Assembly: GCA_964242735.1 (NCBI GenBank)
Contig: CAXTAK010000009.1
Coordinates: 60,782-124,781, forward strand
Source of the DNA: CADCUY01 sp964242735
GTDB taxonomy: Bacteria > Actinomycetota > Actinomycetes > Actinomycetales > Quadrisphaeraceae
Direction of reading: 5' to 3'
Length of the DNA: 64,000 nucleotides
Of this stretch, positions 51,418 through 61,020 are shown in pieces (the first letter of the stretch is position 1; each line of letters begins with the position of its first letter). Below the pieces are notes generated by a model. It was not told the origin of the DNA. It did not search any database and worked only from the letters and a program-made list of their open reading frames with translations. Both the position numbers and the translations under genes were made by a program.

Positions 51418-52578
51418 TCAGGCGGGCGTGCGGGCACCCGGACGTCGCGCCCCCGCGCTCAGGAGCCCCTCGAGCTCCGTGACGTGCCGGCCGAAGGAGA
51501 AGCCCGCCCGCGCCGCGCCGCTGCACTCCGCGGCGAGCTGGGGCTGCGTCTCGCGCCAGCCCGCCAGGGCGGTGACCGCGTCGGCGAGGCCCTCCACGTC
51601 GCCGGGCTCGACCAGGAACCGCCCCAGCGGGCCGCTCAGCACCTCCGGGACCCCACCGACCCGCGACGCGACCACCGGCCGTCCCGTCGCCAGTCCCTCG
51701 AGCGCGACCCGCCCGAAGGACTCCGGCAGCTGCGAGGGGAAGAGCACCACGTCGGCCGCGTGCAGCAGGGGGACGACGTCGCTCTGCGTCGGCAGCAGCG
51801 TCGCCCCTCCCGACCCCACGAGCGCCCGCACCCGCGCGGCGGTCTCGACGTCGTCGGGTGGGACCTCGCCGGCGAGCAGCAGGTGCGGCGTGGACCCCGA
51901 CACCGCTGTGCGGACGATCCGCGCCCACGCGTCGAGCAGGGTGCGGACGCCCTTCGCGGCCTCGAGCCGGCCGTAGCTGAGCGCCACGAAGGCGTGCTCG
52001 GGGACCCCGAGCGCAGCGCGGGCGCGTCGCCGCTCCGCGAGGCCGCCGACGGGGTAGCCGACCTCGGGAACGGCGTTGTGCAGCACGGTGATCCGCGACG
52101 GGTCGATGCCGGCCGCGGCCCACTGGCGGCTCATGTAGTGCGACACCGCGATGAAGCCGTCGACGCCGCGTGCCAGGACGGGCGTGAGGCTCGGGCGGAA
52201 GTTCGGCACGTGGTGCAGGTGGCACACGAGCGGGGCACCGGCCCGCCGGGCCACGACACGGCCCCACAGGATGTGCTCGAAGCGGTGGAGCCACACCACG
52301 TCGGGTCGCAGGGACGCCGCGAGCACCGCCGCCGGGCGGTAGCTGCGCCAGTCGCGCACCGTGTGCTGCAGCGACCAGCCGAAGGGGTGCGGGCCGTGCA
52401 GGACCACGCCCGCCGCCTCCATCTCCCGCTGCAGCGGGAGACCGGTGCTGAAGCGGTCGGGGCCGAAGACGACGTGGACCTCGTGGCCGGCGGCGACCAG
52501 CGCGGCCGAGGTCTCCAGCACGTTGACCTCGACGCCGCCGAGGCGGGCCAGCTCGAGCACGTGGGTCAGGATCCTCAT
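51418..52578 (-). CDS. GT4-family glycosyltransferase
   Basis: A 386-aa GT-B enzyme on the opposite strand to its neighbours. MRILTHVLELARLGGVEVNVLE is the N-terminal Gly-rich loop. VCHLHHVPNFRPSLTPVLARGVDGFIAVSHYM and VALSYGRLEAAKGVRTLLDAW precede the donor-site region FPSQLPESFGRVALEGLATGRPVVASRVGGVPEVL near residue 290, with the EX7E pair of GT4. The ATG at 52578 lies 8 nt after TAGGGT on the minus strand (52592-52587), so it has its own, probably leaderless, promoter. Its sugar specificity is unknown. Confidence 0.88.
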   Translation of the reverse strand: MRILTHVLELARLGGVEVNVLETSAALVAAGHEVHVVFGPDRFSTGLPLQREMEAAGVVLHGPHPFGWSLQHTVRDWRSYRPAAVLAASLRPDVVWLHRFEHILWGRVVARRAGAPLVCHLHHVPNFRPSLTPVLARGVDGFIAVSHYMSRQWAAAGIDPSRITVLHNAVPEVGYPVGGLAERRRARAALGVPEHAFVALSYGRLEAAKGVRTLLDAWARIVRTAVSGSTPHLLLAGEVPPDDVETAARVRALVGSGGATLLPTQSDVVPLLHAADVVLFPSQLPESFGRVALEGLATGRPVVASRVGGVPEVLSGPLGRFLVEPGDVEGLADAVTALAGWRETQPQLAAECSGAARAGFSFGRHVTELEGLLSAGARRPGARTPA

Positions 52579-52586
52579 CGCGCGTC

Positions 52587-52592
52587 ACCCTA
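52587..52592 (-). promoter_or_regulatory. -10 box TAGGGT, leaderless start of the GT4 gene
   Basis: TAGGGT on the minus strand ends 8 nt before the ATG at 52578. Confidence 0.5.
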
Positions 52593-52673
52593 GGTCGCTC
52601 GCAGCAGCGGCGAGCGGCTTCGCGGCGACCCAGCGGCGCTCCAGCAGACCGACCGCCGTGCCGATGCTCGAGC

Positions 52674-54103
52674 GTGCACCGACAGCCCCTCACCGCCCCC
52701 GTCGCAACGCCCACCACGGCGCCCGTCACGGCNNNNNNNNNNNNNNNNNNNNNNNNNNNNNNNNNNNNNNNNNNNNNNNNNNNNNNNNNNNNNNNNNNNN
52801 NNNNNNNNNNNNNNNNNNNNNNNNNNNNNNNNTCGTCACCGTGGGCCCGCTGGCCGTGCCTCCCGTCGACGACCTGCGCGCGGCCGCCACGGCGTGGGCG
52901 GAGCGCGTGCCCCGCGCCAGGCTCCGCCAGGACCTGGACGCCCCGGCGGGCCTGTGGCGCGAGCACGCCGCGTCAGCGGAGGAGGCCGGCCACGCGGCGG
53001 TGGTGCTCCGCGAGGGCCCGGGACCCGACGGAGCGGGCTTCGGCGCCTTCTGCCGCGACGTCGACGCCCTGCGTGCGGGCTCCACACCGGTGCGCTGGGT
53101 GGTCTCGGGCCGCTACCTGAGCCTGGCGCTGGACCACGCGGTGGGCGACGCCGGCCTGATGATGGCCCTGCTCAGCGGTCTGGTGACCACCGCCCGCACC
53201 GGTGAGCTGCCCACGGTCCTGGAGCAGCCCGACACCGGGCATCCCCTGGCCCGCGCGCTCGCGCACCACTACCGCGGCCGGTGGGACCGGGTGCGGGCGG
53301 CCGCCGCCGCGGTGCAGCCGGGCGGTCCCGTGCAGCCCGGCGAGCCGAGGCAGCAGGACGGCGACCGGCGGCCCGCGATGACCGCCGTCCACGCCTTCGC
53401 CTCGCCCGAGACCTCCACCCGGCTGAAGGCCTGGCGCCGCGAGCACGCTCCCGGCCGGGCCGTGACGGCGGTGCACACCAGCCTGGTCAGGGCCGGTCTG
53501 GCCGCCGCGGGCGCGCCGCCGCGCGGTCGCCCCATCGTGCTGGTCGACGCCCGGCGCTACCTGCCGGCCGGGTCGTCGGTGCACGGCAACTTCGTCGCCG
53601 GCCTCGACCTGCCGGTCACCGACCGGTGGGGGATCGACGAGGTGGACGACGCACTGGCCCGGGCGCTGGAGGCGGGCCGGCCGCTCACCGCGATGTCCGC
53701 CGGGATCACCCGGGGCGCAGCGCGGGCGCTGCGGGCGCGCGTCGGCGCCGCCCTGGCGCCGAGCGGCGGGGGCCAGCCGCCCCCCGCCCGGTCACAGCGC
53801 GCCCCGCTCGACCCGCGGCCGGTCGTGGCGGTCACCGGGATGGGCGGCTTCGCGAGCATCGAGCGCCTGCCGTGGGTCGCGCCCCCGGGGGAGCGGCTGT
53901 TCTCCTCGATGTCGACGGCCTCACCCCGGGAGGGGGTGACCGCCGCGATCACCGAGGTCGGCCGCGCGCTGCAGGTCTCCCTGTCGTTCCACGGCAGCGT
54001 CTTCGACGCCGCGGTGATGCAGGACGCGGTCCGGCGCATCACGCAGGACCCGCTCGCGCTCCTGGTCCCGGAGCGCCAGCCCAGCGGCGCGGACGGGGCG
54101 TGA
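52674..54103 (+). CDS. Condensation-like (PapA/BAHD-type) acyltransferase, interrupted by gap
   Basis: The likely 5' end is the GTG at 52674 (RQPLTAPVATPTTAPVT...), a Thr/Pro/Ala-rich start that enters the gap. It has GATGCT 5 nt upstream. After the gap about 420 residues are readable. LSLALDHAVGDAGLMMALL near 53120-53175 is a variant of the HHxxxDG active site, with His and Asp kept and Gly changed to Ala. HGNFVAGLDLPVTDRWGIDEV and SSMSTASPREGVTAAITEVGRALQVSLSFHGSVFD fit the C-terminal part of condensation/PapA-type folds. It could acylate a sugar or lipid of the surface glycan. The frames on the two sides of the gap differ, so continuity is inferred. It is coupled by GTGA to the exported hydrolase. 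Confidence 0.65.
52733..52832. other. Assembly gap (100 N)
   Basis: One hundred N within the Thr/Pro/Ala-rich 5' part of the acyltransferase gene. The sequence before it repeats ACGGCGCCCGTCACGGC-like units. Confidence 0.95.
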
Positions 54104-54915
54104 CGCGCCGACGCGGTCCCCGGCACGTCCCCGCGCTGCTCGCCGCGCTGCTCGTGTGCTGCGCGGGCACCGCCTGCGCCGCCCCGGACGATCCCGCCCT
54201 GGACGGTGGACCACCGGGCACCGGCGACCTGGTGGTGGAGCGGTACGAGCTCGACGGGGACCCGGTGATGGGGGTCAGCGGCCGCGGGCGGCCCGTCGAG
54301 GCCCTCGTGGTGTACCTGCACGGTCGGGGCGAGACGAGCACCGCGACGCTGGACGACCCGCAGCTGCGCGTCGTCACGCAGGCGCTGGTGGAGGCCGGCT
54401 ACGCGGTGGTCTCCAGCGACGCGGGCGGTGACAGCTTCGGCAGCCCCGGTGCCCAGGGGGCGTACCTGCGGCTCGCCGAGGCGGCGCGGGAGCACTACGC
54501 CACCGACACCACCTTCCTCCTCGCGGAGTCGATGGGAGGGCTCGCAGCGCTGCCGCTGGCCGCTTCGGGCGAGGTGCGCGACCTGCGGGGCACGGCGGCG
54601 ATCAACCCGGCCATCAGCCTGACCGCACCGTCGGTCGCGGCCCACGGCGAGGCGGCTGCGGCGGCGTGGGGCCGGGTCCCCGGCGGTGCCGACGACCCGC
54701 TGCTCCTGCCGCCGCACCGCCTCGCGGGGCAGCACTTCCGCTTCTACGTCACCGACGGGGACGACGTCGTCCCCACCCCCGAGCACGCCGGCGCGCTGGC
54801 CGAGCGCCTGGAGGGGGTCGCGGAGGTCTCCCTCGTGGGCTGCACCGGCGAGCACGTGGACCCGTCCTGCTTCCAGGCCCAGGACGTCGTCGCCTGGTTC
54901 GACGAGCGGCGCTGA
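54100..54915 (+). CDS. Exported alpha/beta-hydrolase
   Basis: A 271-aa exported protein. The N-terminus RRRGPRHVPALLAALLVCCAGTACAAPDD is a signal peptide, possibly a lipoprotein signal because Cys follows GTA. The fold has LVVYLHGRGE (oxyanion region), LLAESMGGLAALPL with the nucleophile Ser in G/A-x-S-x-G form, the acid in FYVTDGDDVVPTPEH and the base in CTGEHVDPSC. It should be an extracellular esterase or acylhydrolase. Its start overlaps the acyltransferase stop, so an acyl-group writer inside and an eraser or editor outside are made together. The natural substrate is unknown. Confidence 0.82.
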   Translation: MTRRRGPRHVPALLAALLVCCAGTACAAPDDPALDGGPPGTGDLVVERYELDGDPVMGVSGRGRPVEALVVYLHGRGETSTATLDDPQLRVVTQALVEAGYAVVSSDAGGDSFGSPGAQGAYLRLAEAAREHYATDTTFLLAESMGGLAALPLAASGEVRDLRGTAAINPAISLTAPSVAAHGEAAAAAWGRVPGGADDPLLLPPHRLAGQHFRFYVTDGDDVVPTPEHAGALAERLEGVAEVSLVGCTGEHVDPSCFQAQDVVAWFDERR

Positions 54916-55026
54916 GCGCCACCGCCGTCACGACACGCAGCCCGAGTGTCGCTGTGAGGCACTGGGCTGGGCCGTCCCACGCGGACGACGACCCGCTCGG
55001 GTCACGGAGCGTGGTCGCCGCCGATC

Positions 55027-55054
55027 GTCACCCCTAGCGTCACCGTGCGGTCAC
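55027..55054 (+). promoter_or_regulatory. Three direct GTCAC repeats with 11-12 nt spacing upstream of the second GH16 gene
   Basis: GTCAC occurs at 55027, 55039 and 55050. Direct repeats spaced 11 nt apart are the binding mode of PhoP/PhoB-type response regulators (e.g. TCAC-containing PhoP boxes). A TAGCGT -10 candidate (55035-55040) lies inside the array, so binding would affect initiation directly. Confidence 0.45.
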
Positions 55055-55093
55055 GACGCCGCCGACGTCGATGCTCGGGGTAGGGGGTGCGCG

Positions 55094-55900
55094 GTGCTGC
55101 CACGGCGACCGGCCCTCGCGCCCGCGGCGACAGTCCTGCTCCTCGCGGTCGGTGCGACGTCCTGCGGCTCGTCGCCGCCCCGGGAGCGCGAGCTCGCGGT
55201 GCCCGCTCCCTCGGGCGAGGCACTGCCGGTCGGTGACCTGCGGGGGTGGCGCCAGACCTTCGTCGAGGACTTCACGCGGAGCGCGGCGCTCGGCGACTTC
55301 ACCGACGTCTACGGCGACCGCTGGTCGGGCTACGAGGGGTTGCGCGACACCTCCGGGGCGGGCCTGTACTCCGAGGCCCGCGTCGTCTCGGTGGGCGGCG
55401 GCGTGATGGACCTCCACCTGCGCACCGAGGACGGCGTCCCGCTCGTGGCGGCGCCGCTGCCCCTGGTCGACGGCTCGTGGGGGGGGCAGCTGCACGGCCG
55501 GTTCGACGTGCGCTTCCGCGCCGACCCGGTGCCGGGGTACAAGACGGCCTGGCTGCTCTGGCCCGACTCCGACGAGTGGGCCGACGGGGAGGTCGACTTC
55601 CCCGAGGGGAGCCTGACCGGGACCATCGGCGCGTTCGACCACTGCGTGAGCGAGCCCGAGCGCACCTGCTTCGCGGCCGACACGGGCGCCACCTACGACC
55701 AGTGGCACACGGCGAGCATCGAGTGGACGCCGGGCCGCGTGACCTTCACCCTCGACGGGGTCGTCGTCGGGGTCTCCGACCAGGCGCCGAGCACCCCCCT
55801 GCACTGGGTGCTGCAGACCGAGACCGACGGCGGCGCGCCACCCCCGACGGCGGCGGGTCACGTGGAGGTCGACTGGGTGGCCGTCTACGAGCCGTCATGA
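55094..55900 (+). CDS. Lipoprotein-like GH16-family glycosidase
   Basis: A 268-aa exported enzyme. The N-terminus PRRPALAPAATVLLLAVGATSCGSS carries a likely lipobox (Cys near residue 24). The GH16 jelly roll starts WRQTFVEDFTRSAALGDF. GQLHGRFDVRFRADPVPGYKTAWLLWPDSDEWADGEVDFPEGSLTG contains the catalytic motif EVDFPE (nucleophile near residue 166). YDQWHTASIEWTPGRVTFTLDGVVVG and VEVDWVAVYEPS are the usual family ends. It is related to, but clearly diverged from, the GH16 at 46736. The GTG at 55094 follows GGGGTAGGGGG. It stands downstream of the GTCAC direct repeats and probably acts on the locus product or a related glucan. Confidence 0.87.
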   Translation: MLPRRPALAPAATVLLLAVGATSCGSSPPRERELAVPAPSGEALPVGDLRGWRQTFVEDFTRSAALGDFTDVYGDRWSGYEGLRDTSGAGLYSEARVVSVGGGVMDLHLRTEDGVPLVAAPLPLVDGSWGGQLHGRFDVRFRADPVPGYKTAWLLWPDSDEWADGEVDFPEGSLTGTIGAFDHCVSEPERTCFAADTGATYDQWHTASIEWTPGRVTFTLDGVVVGVSDQAPSTPLHWVLQTETDGGAPPPTAAGHVEVDWVAVYEPS

Positions 55901-55908
55901 CGATGTCA

Positions 55909-55976
55909 GTCACGCACAGTGACCCCGTGATGGTGATGGGCCTCTGACTACGCCATACTAGTGACCTGAGGGTCAC
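55909..55976. promoter_or_regulatory. GTCAC palindromes between the second GH16 gene and the GT2 gene
   Basis: GTCACGCACAGTGAC (55909-55923) has the same GTCAC-N5-GTGAC form as 47732-47746. A second palindrome, GTGACC-TGAG-GGTCAC, lies at 55961-55976, followed by another GGTCAC at 55981. CATACT (55955-55960) and TATCTT (about 56017) are possible -10 boxes nearby. Confidence 0.45.
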
Positions 55977-56028
55977 ATGTGGTCACGCACCGTTGCCAAT
56001 GTGATCGGCGACTTCCTATCTTCGTCAC

Positions 56029-56149
56029 ATCAGCCACACAGGCTGTGACGGGAACGCAGAGATCCCACCCCGCGACCTTGGTCGCCGCGATGCGGGGTGG
56101 GGGAGCGAGTGGCGAAACCGACCCGGATCCACTCGTCACGGGGGTCCAG
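56029..56149 (+). ncRNA. Structured 5' leader of the GT2 gene (unassigned)
   Basis: The leader contains a perfect 10-bp stem CCCACCCCGC (56064-56073) / GCGGGGTGGG (56092-56101) with an inner GACC-TT-GGTC hairpin. A second 7-bp stem follows, CGAGTGG (56106-56112) / CCACTCG (56129-56135). It could be a regulatory leader. No known riboswitch core was recognised. An in-frame ATG at 56090 is an alternative start within it. Confidence 0.4.
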
Positions 56150-57007
56150 ATGAACACCACGCAGAGCAGCTCCGCCACCAGCGCCACGATCACCGTCGTC
56201 ATCCCGACCAAGAACGAGGCCCGCAACGTCGGCTGGGTCCTGGAGCGGCTGCCCGCCACGGTCACCGAGGTGATCCTGGTCGACGCGAACTCCGTGGACG
56301 GCACCGTGGAGGCCGCCCGCGCGGTCCGCCCCGACATCACCGTCGTCCGCCAGACCCGCCGCGGCAAGGGCAACGCCCTCGCAGCCGGCTTCGAGGCCTC
56401 CACCGGCGACCACATCGTCATGATCGACGCCGACGGGTCGATGGACCCCGCCGAGATCACCGACTACATCGCCGCCCTGGAGTCCGGCGCCGACTACGCG
56501 AAGGGCACCCGGTTCTGCGCCGGCGGCGGCAGCGACGACATCACCGTGCTGCGCCGCGCCGGCAACTGGGGTCTCAACTCCTTGACCAACGCCCTCTTCG
56601 GCAGCCGGTTCAGCGACCTGTGCTACGGCTACAACGCCTTCACCCGCGAGTGCGTCGCCGCCTTCGACCTCCCCACCGCCCACGGCACGACCGAGCCGCA
56701 GTGGGGCGACGGCTTCGAGATCGAGACGATGATCAACGTGCGGGTCGCCGTCGCCGGTCTGGCCATCACCGAGGTCGCCAGCTTCGAGAGCGAGCGCCGC
56801 TACGGCACGAGCAACCTCAACACCTTCCGCGACGGCTTCCGGGTGCTCGGCACCATCCTCGACGAGCGCCGCACCGCCCGAGCCCGCCGCGCGGCGGCCG
56901 TCCTGCCCACCACCGCGCAGCCCACCACCGCGCAGCCCCTCACCGCCCTCGCCCCCGTGCCGGCCCCTCGCCGTGCCGCCGACGACCACGCTCTGGTCAG
57001 CGCCTGA
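56150..57007 (+). CDS. GT2-family glycosyltransferase (DPM1/DPG-synthase-like)
   Basis: A 285-aa GT-A enzyme. ITVVIPTKNEARNVGWVLERLP, VILVDANSVDGTVEAARAV, TRRGKGNALAAGFEASTGDHIVMIDADGSMDP (DxD motif near residue 100) and KGTRFCAGGGSDDITVLRRAGNWGLNSLTNALFGSRFSDLCYGYNAF are the family pattern of polyprenyl-phosphate and glucosyl-3-phosphoglycerate-type GT2 enzymes. GDGFEIETMINVRVAVAGLAITEVASFESERRYGTSNL is the conserved end. This group is common in exopolysaccharide loci. The 35-residue C-tail is Ala/Pro/Thr-rich with a short TTAQPTTAQP repeat. It is the last gene of region 4, read from a 120-nt structured leader. Confidence 0.87.
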   Translation: MNTTQSSSATSATITVVIPTKNEARNVGWVLERLPATVTEVILVDANSVDGTVEAARAVRPDITVVRQTRRGKGNALAAGFEASTGDHIVMIDADGSMDPAEITDYIAALESGADYAKGTRFCAGGGSDDITVLRRAGNWGLNSLTNALFGSRFSDLCYGYNAFTRECVAAFDLPTAHGTTEPQWGDGFEIETMINVRVAVAGLAITEVASFESERRYGTSNLNTFRDGFRVLGTILDERRTARARRAAAVLPTTAQPTTAQPLTALAPVPAPRRAADDHALVSA

Positions 57008-57028
57008 GACCGAGCGCCCCGCCCCGGC

Positions 57029-58468
<1,440 letters not shown>

Positions 58469-58489
58469 GCGCGCGATGCTCCCAGCCGC

Positions 58490-59281
58490 TCATCCCCGTC
58501 GCGATGCCAGGTGCACGTAGTAGTCCAGGTCGCGGCCCTCGCGCACGACGCTGACCACGCGCACCACCGCCGGTCCCACCACCGCCTCCAGGGCCTGGGT
58601 CAGCTCCGGCGCCGCCTGTGCGCTCCACACCGCCAGCACCCCGCCGGGTCGCAGCACGGACGCCGCGGCGGCCAGCCCCGCGGGCACGTACAGGCGGGCG
58701 TTGTCGGGCACCACGAGGAAGCCCGGTCCGTTGTCGACGTCGAGCAGCACCGCGTCGGCGACGGCGCCGTCGCGGCGGGCCAGGTCGGGCAGGACGTCGG
58801 CCACATCACCGACCACCACCTCCAGGCGCTGGTCGTCGGTGGTGCCCGCCGTCGCGGGCACCAGCCCGGCGCGGTTCCAGGCCACCACGGCGGGCTCCAC
58901 CTCGACGACGATCACCCGCCCGTCCGACCCCAACCGGGGGTCGGCAAGCAGGGTGGCGGCGGTGAAGCCCAGGCCGAGTCCGCCGACGACCACCCGCAGC
59001 CCGGTGCCACAGCCCCCCGCGCCGGCTGGGCCCGCTGCCCCGGCTCGCAGCCGCTCCACCTCGTCGAGGGCGAGCGCGGCCAGCGCCCGCTCGCTGGCGG
59101 TCTCCTGGTCGTCCATGACGTCGACGCCGGCGCACACCAGATCGATCAGCGGGCCCTTCGGCGTGGGCCGCTGGCGCAGGACCAGCTCGCCGAGGACCCC
59201 GTCGGCCCGGGCCAGCTCCACCCACCCCACGCGGGGGTCCCAGGCCGGGTCCGCCCCGGGGTCCGCCCAGGACCGGTTCAC
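58490..59281 (-). CDS. Spermidine-synthase-like (SAM-fold) protein
   Basis: A 263-aa Rossmann-fold protein related to spermidine synthases. RVVVGGLGLGFTAATLLADP is the glycine-rich SAM/dcSAM-binding loop; VIVVEVEPAVVAWNR gives the acidic residue after strand 2. VVVGDVADVLPDLARRDGAVADAVLLDVDNGPGFLVV contains the family's Asp positions, and the end RVVSVVREGRDLDYYVHLASR is typical. The PLIDLVCAGVDVMDDQETASERALA stretch resembles the N-terminal substrate loop. The usual catalytic Asp/Tyr set is not fully conserved, so the reaction is unproven. GTG 59281 has GAGG upstream. It is 10 bp downstream of the carbonic anhydrase gene on the same strand. Confidence 0.72.
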   Translation of the reverse strand: MNRSWADPGADPAWDPRVGWVELARADGVLGELVLRQRPTPKGPLIDLVCAGVDVMDDQETASERALAALALDEVERLRAGAAGPAGAGGCGTGLRVVVGGLGLGFTAATLLADPRLGSDGRVIVVEVEPAVVAWNRAGLVPATAGTTDDQRLEVVVGDVADVLPDLARRDGAVADAVLLDVDNGPGFLVVPDNARLYVPAGLAAAASVLRPGGVLAVWSAQAAPELTQALEAVVGPAVVRVVSVVREGRDLDYYVHLASRRG

Positions 59282-59291
59282 CGGTGACCCC

Positions 59292-59927
59292 TCACTCCAG
59301 CTCCCCGACCACCTCGACGACGCGCGCCTCCCCGTCGTCCAGGGCGTAGACCACCCCGACGATGGCGCACCGCCCCGCAGTGACCGCCTCGGAGACCACC
59401 ACCGACCGGCGCGCGAGCTGGTCCACGCTCTGGCGCACGTGCTCGAGGAGGACCTCCCCGCGGGTCGCGGCGCCCCCGGCGAGGCGGCGAGCGGCCAGCA
59501 CCGAGGGCGTCACGCGCTCGATGACGTCGCGCACGTACCCCTGGGGCATCTCCCCGCCGTCGAGCACCTCCAGGGTCGCGGCCACCGCGCCGCAGCCGTC
59601 GTGCCCCAGCACGACCAGCAGGGGGATGCCCAGCACCGAGACGCCGTACTCGATCGAGCCCAGCACTCCCGAGTCCGTCACGTGCCCGGCGGTGCGCACC
59701 ACGAACAGGTCGCCGAGTCCCTGGTCGAAGACCAGCTCGGCGGAGACCCGGGAGTCCGAGCACCCGAAGACCAGGGCGAAGGGCTCCTGGCCGCCGCTGA
59801 TCGCCGCCCGGCGCGCCGGGCTCGTGTCACCGGTGGGGGGGTCGCCGGCGACGAAGTGGGCGTTGCCGCGCTGCAGCTCCTCCCACGCCTGCGCCGGCGT
59901 GACCGCCGCCCCGCCCGGGGTGCTCAC
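59292..59927 (-). CDS. Beta-class carbonic anhydrase
   Basis: A 211-aa zinc enzyme interconverting CO2 and bicarbonate. VFGCSDSRVSAE gives the zinc Cys 56 and the Asp 58-Arg 60 dyad. GHDGCGA gives His 109 and Cys 112, the remaining two zinc ligands. RTAGHVTDSGVLGSIEYGVSVLGIPLLVVLGH is the hallmark connecting stretch. FVAGDPPTGDTSPARRAAISGGQEPFALVF is the usual N-terminal block. The GTG at 59927 overlaps the PfkB kinase stop (GTGA), so the two are translationally coupled. No bicarbonate transporter is nearby. Confidence 0.93.
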   Translation of the reverse strand: MSTPGGAAVTPAQAWEELQRGNAHFVAGDPPTGDTSPARRAAISGGQEPFALVFGCSDSRVSAELVFDQGLGDLFVVRTAGHVTDSGVLGSIEYGVSVLGIPLLVVLGHDGCGAVAATLEVLDGGEMPQGYVRDVIERVTPSVLAARRLAGGAATRGEVLLEHVRQSVDQLARRSVVVSEAVTAGRCAIVGVVYALDDGEARVVEVVGELE

Positions 59928-60895
59928 GCGAGCTCCGCCCGGCGCGGGGGGTCGGCGCCGGGCCGCGAGACCGTGATCGCGGCCGCCCGCACCGCGCGCT
60001 GCGCCGCCGCCTCGAGGTCCGCGACCGCGACCGCGCGCAGCGCCGGTCGAGCGGCGGCCCCCAGCAGGTCCAGCGACCACAGCGCGTCGACCAGCGCCGC
60101 CATGAACGAGTCGCCCGCCCCGACGGTGTCCGCGACGGCCACCCGTGGGGCCGACACCCGCACCCGCCCGGCGGCGCACACGGCCAGCGCGCCCTGGTTG
60201 CCGCCGGTCAGGACGACCACGGCGGGCCCGGCGCTCGCCCACCGGTCCACCACCTGCTCGGGGTCGGCGCCGGGCAGCAGCCAGCGGAGGTCTTCGTCAC
60301 TGACCTTGACCACGTCGCTCACCGCCACCAGCGACTCCACGGTGGCCCGCACCTGCTCGGCCGAGCCCATGATCCTCGGGCGCAGGTTCGGGTCGTAGCA
60401 GGTGGTGGCGCCGCCGCGCGCACCGCGCAGGATGCGCTCGACGGTGGCAGCGCCGGGCTGCAGGGTCGTCGCGATCGAGCCGGTGTGGACGGCGAGGAGC
60501 CCGGGCGGCAGCTGCGGGACGGGCGGGTCCCAGGTCAGGGAGAAGTCGTACGTGGCCGAGCCGTCGGAGGCGATCGCGGCCTGCGCCAGCGACGTCGGGC
60601 CCGGCTGCACCGACCCGGGAACGAGGTGCACGCCGTCGCCTTCGAGGTGGGCGCGCACCACCGCGCCGCGGTCGTCGTCACCCAGGTGGGTCAGCAGGTG
60701 GGTGGCGCGGCCCAGACGCGCGAGCCCGAGCGCGACGTTCGCGGGACTGCCCCCGGGGTGCTCGTCGACAGAGCCGTCAGCGCGCCGGACGACGTCCACC
60801 AGGGCCTCCCCGACGACGAGGACCGAGCCCTGCGCGTCGGCGCCGGTCGAGCCCTGCGCGTCGGCGCCGACCGCTGTAGCGCCGTCCTGGTCCAC
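59924..60895 (-). CDS. PfkB-family carbohydrate kinase (fructokinase-like)
   Basis: A 323-aa sugar kinase with ribokinase fold. SVLVVGEALVDVV, EHPGGSPANVALGLARLGRATHLLTHLGDDDRG (PfkB signature 1) and the C-terminal VADTVGAGDSFMAALVDALW (signature 2 with the GAGD catalytic base) are clear. NLRPRIM and KVSDEDLRWLLPG are typical of fructokinases. The start chosen is GTG 60895, 6 nt after GGGAGG. The frame continues to 61006 but without a ribosome site. The first 20 residues repeat ADAQGSTGADAQGS. TAGCAT on the minus strand (60948-60943) is the probable -10. Substrate (fructose or another sugar) is inferred. Confidence 0.88.
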   Translation of the reverse strand: MDQDGATAVGADAQGSTGADAQGSVLVVGEALVDVVRRADGSVDEHPGGSPANVALGLARLGRATHLLTHLGDDDRGAVVRAHLEGDGVHLVPGSVQPGPTSLAQAAIASDGSATYDFSLTWDPPVPQLPPGLLAVHTGSIATTLQPGAATVERILRGARGGATTCYDPNLRPRIMGSAEQVRATVESLVAVSDVVKVSDEDLRWLLPGADPEQVVDRWASAGPAVVVLTGGNQGALAVCAAGRVRVSAPRVAVADTVGAGDSFMAALVDALWSLDLLGAAARPALRAVAVADLEAAAQRAVRAAAITVSRPGADPPRRAELA

Positions 60896-61020
60896 CAGGG
60901 GCCTCCCGTCCGAGCTGCCGGCGGCCCTCGCGCGGCGCCGTGATGCTAGTGGTGCCCTCGACGACCTCCCCGCGCCGGGATGCACCGGCCCATCACTTCG
61001 CGTCACCCCCTGGAGGTCCT

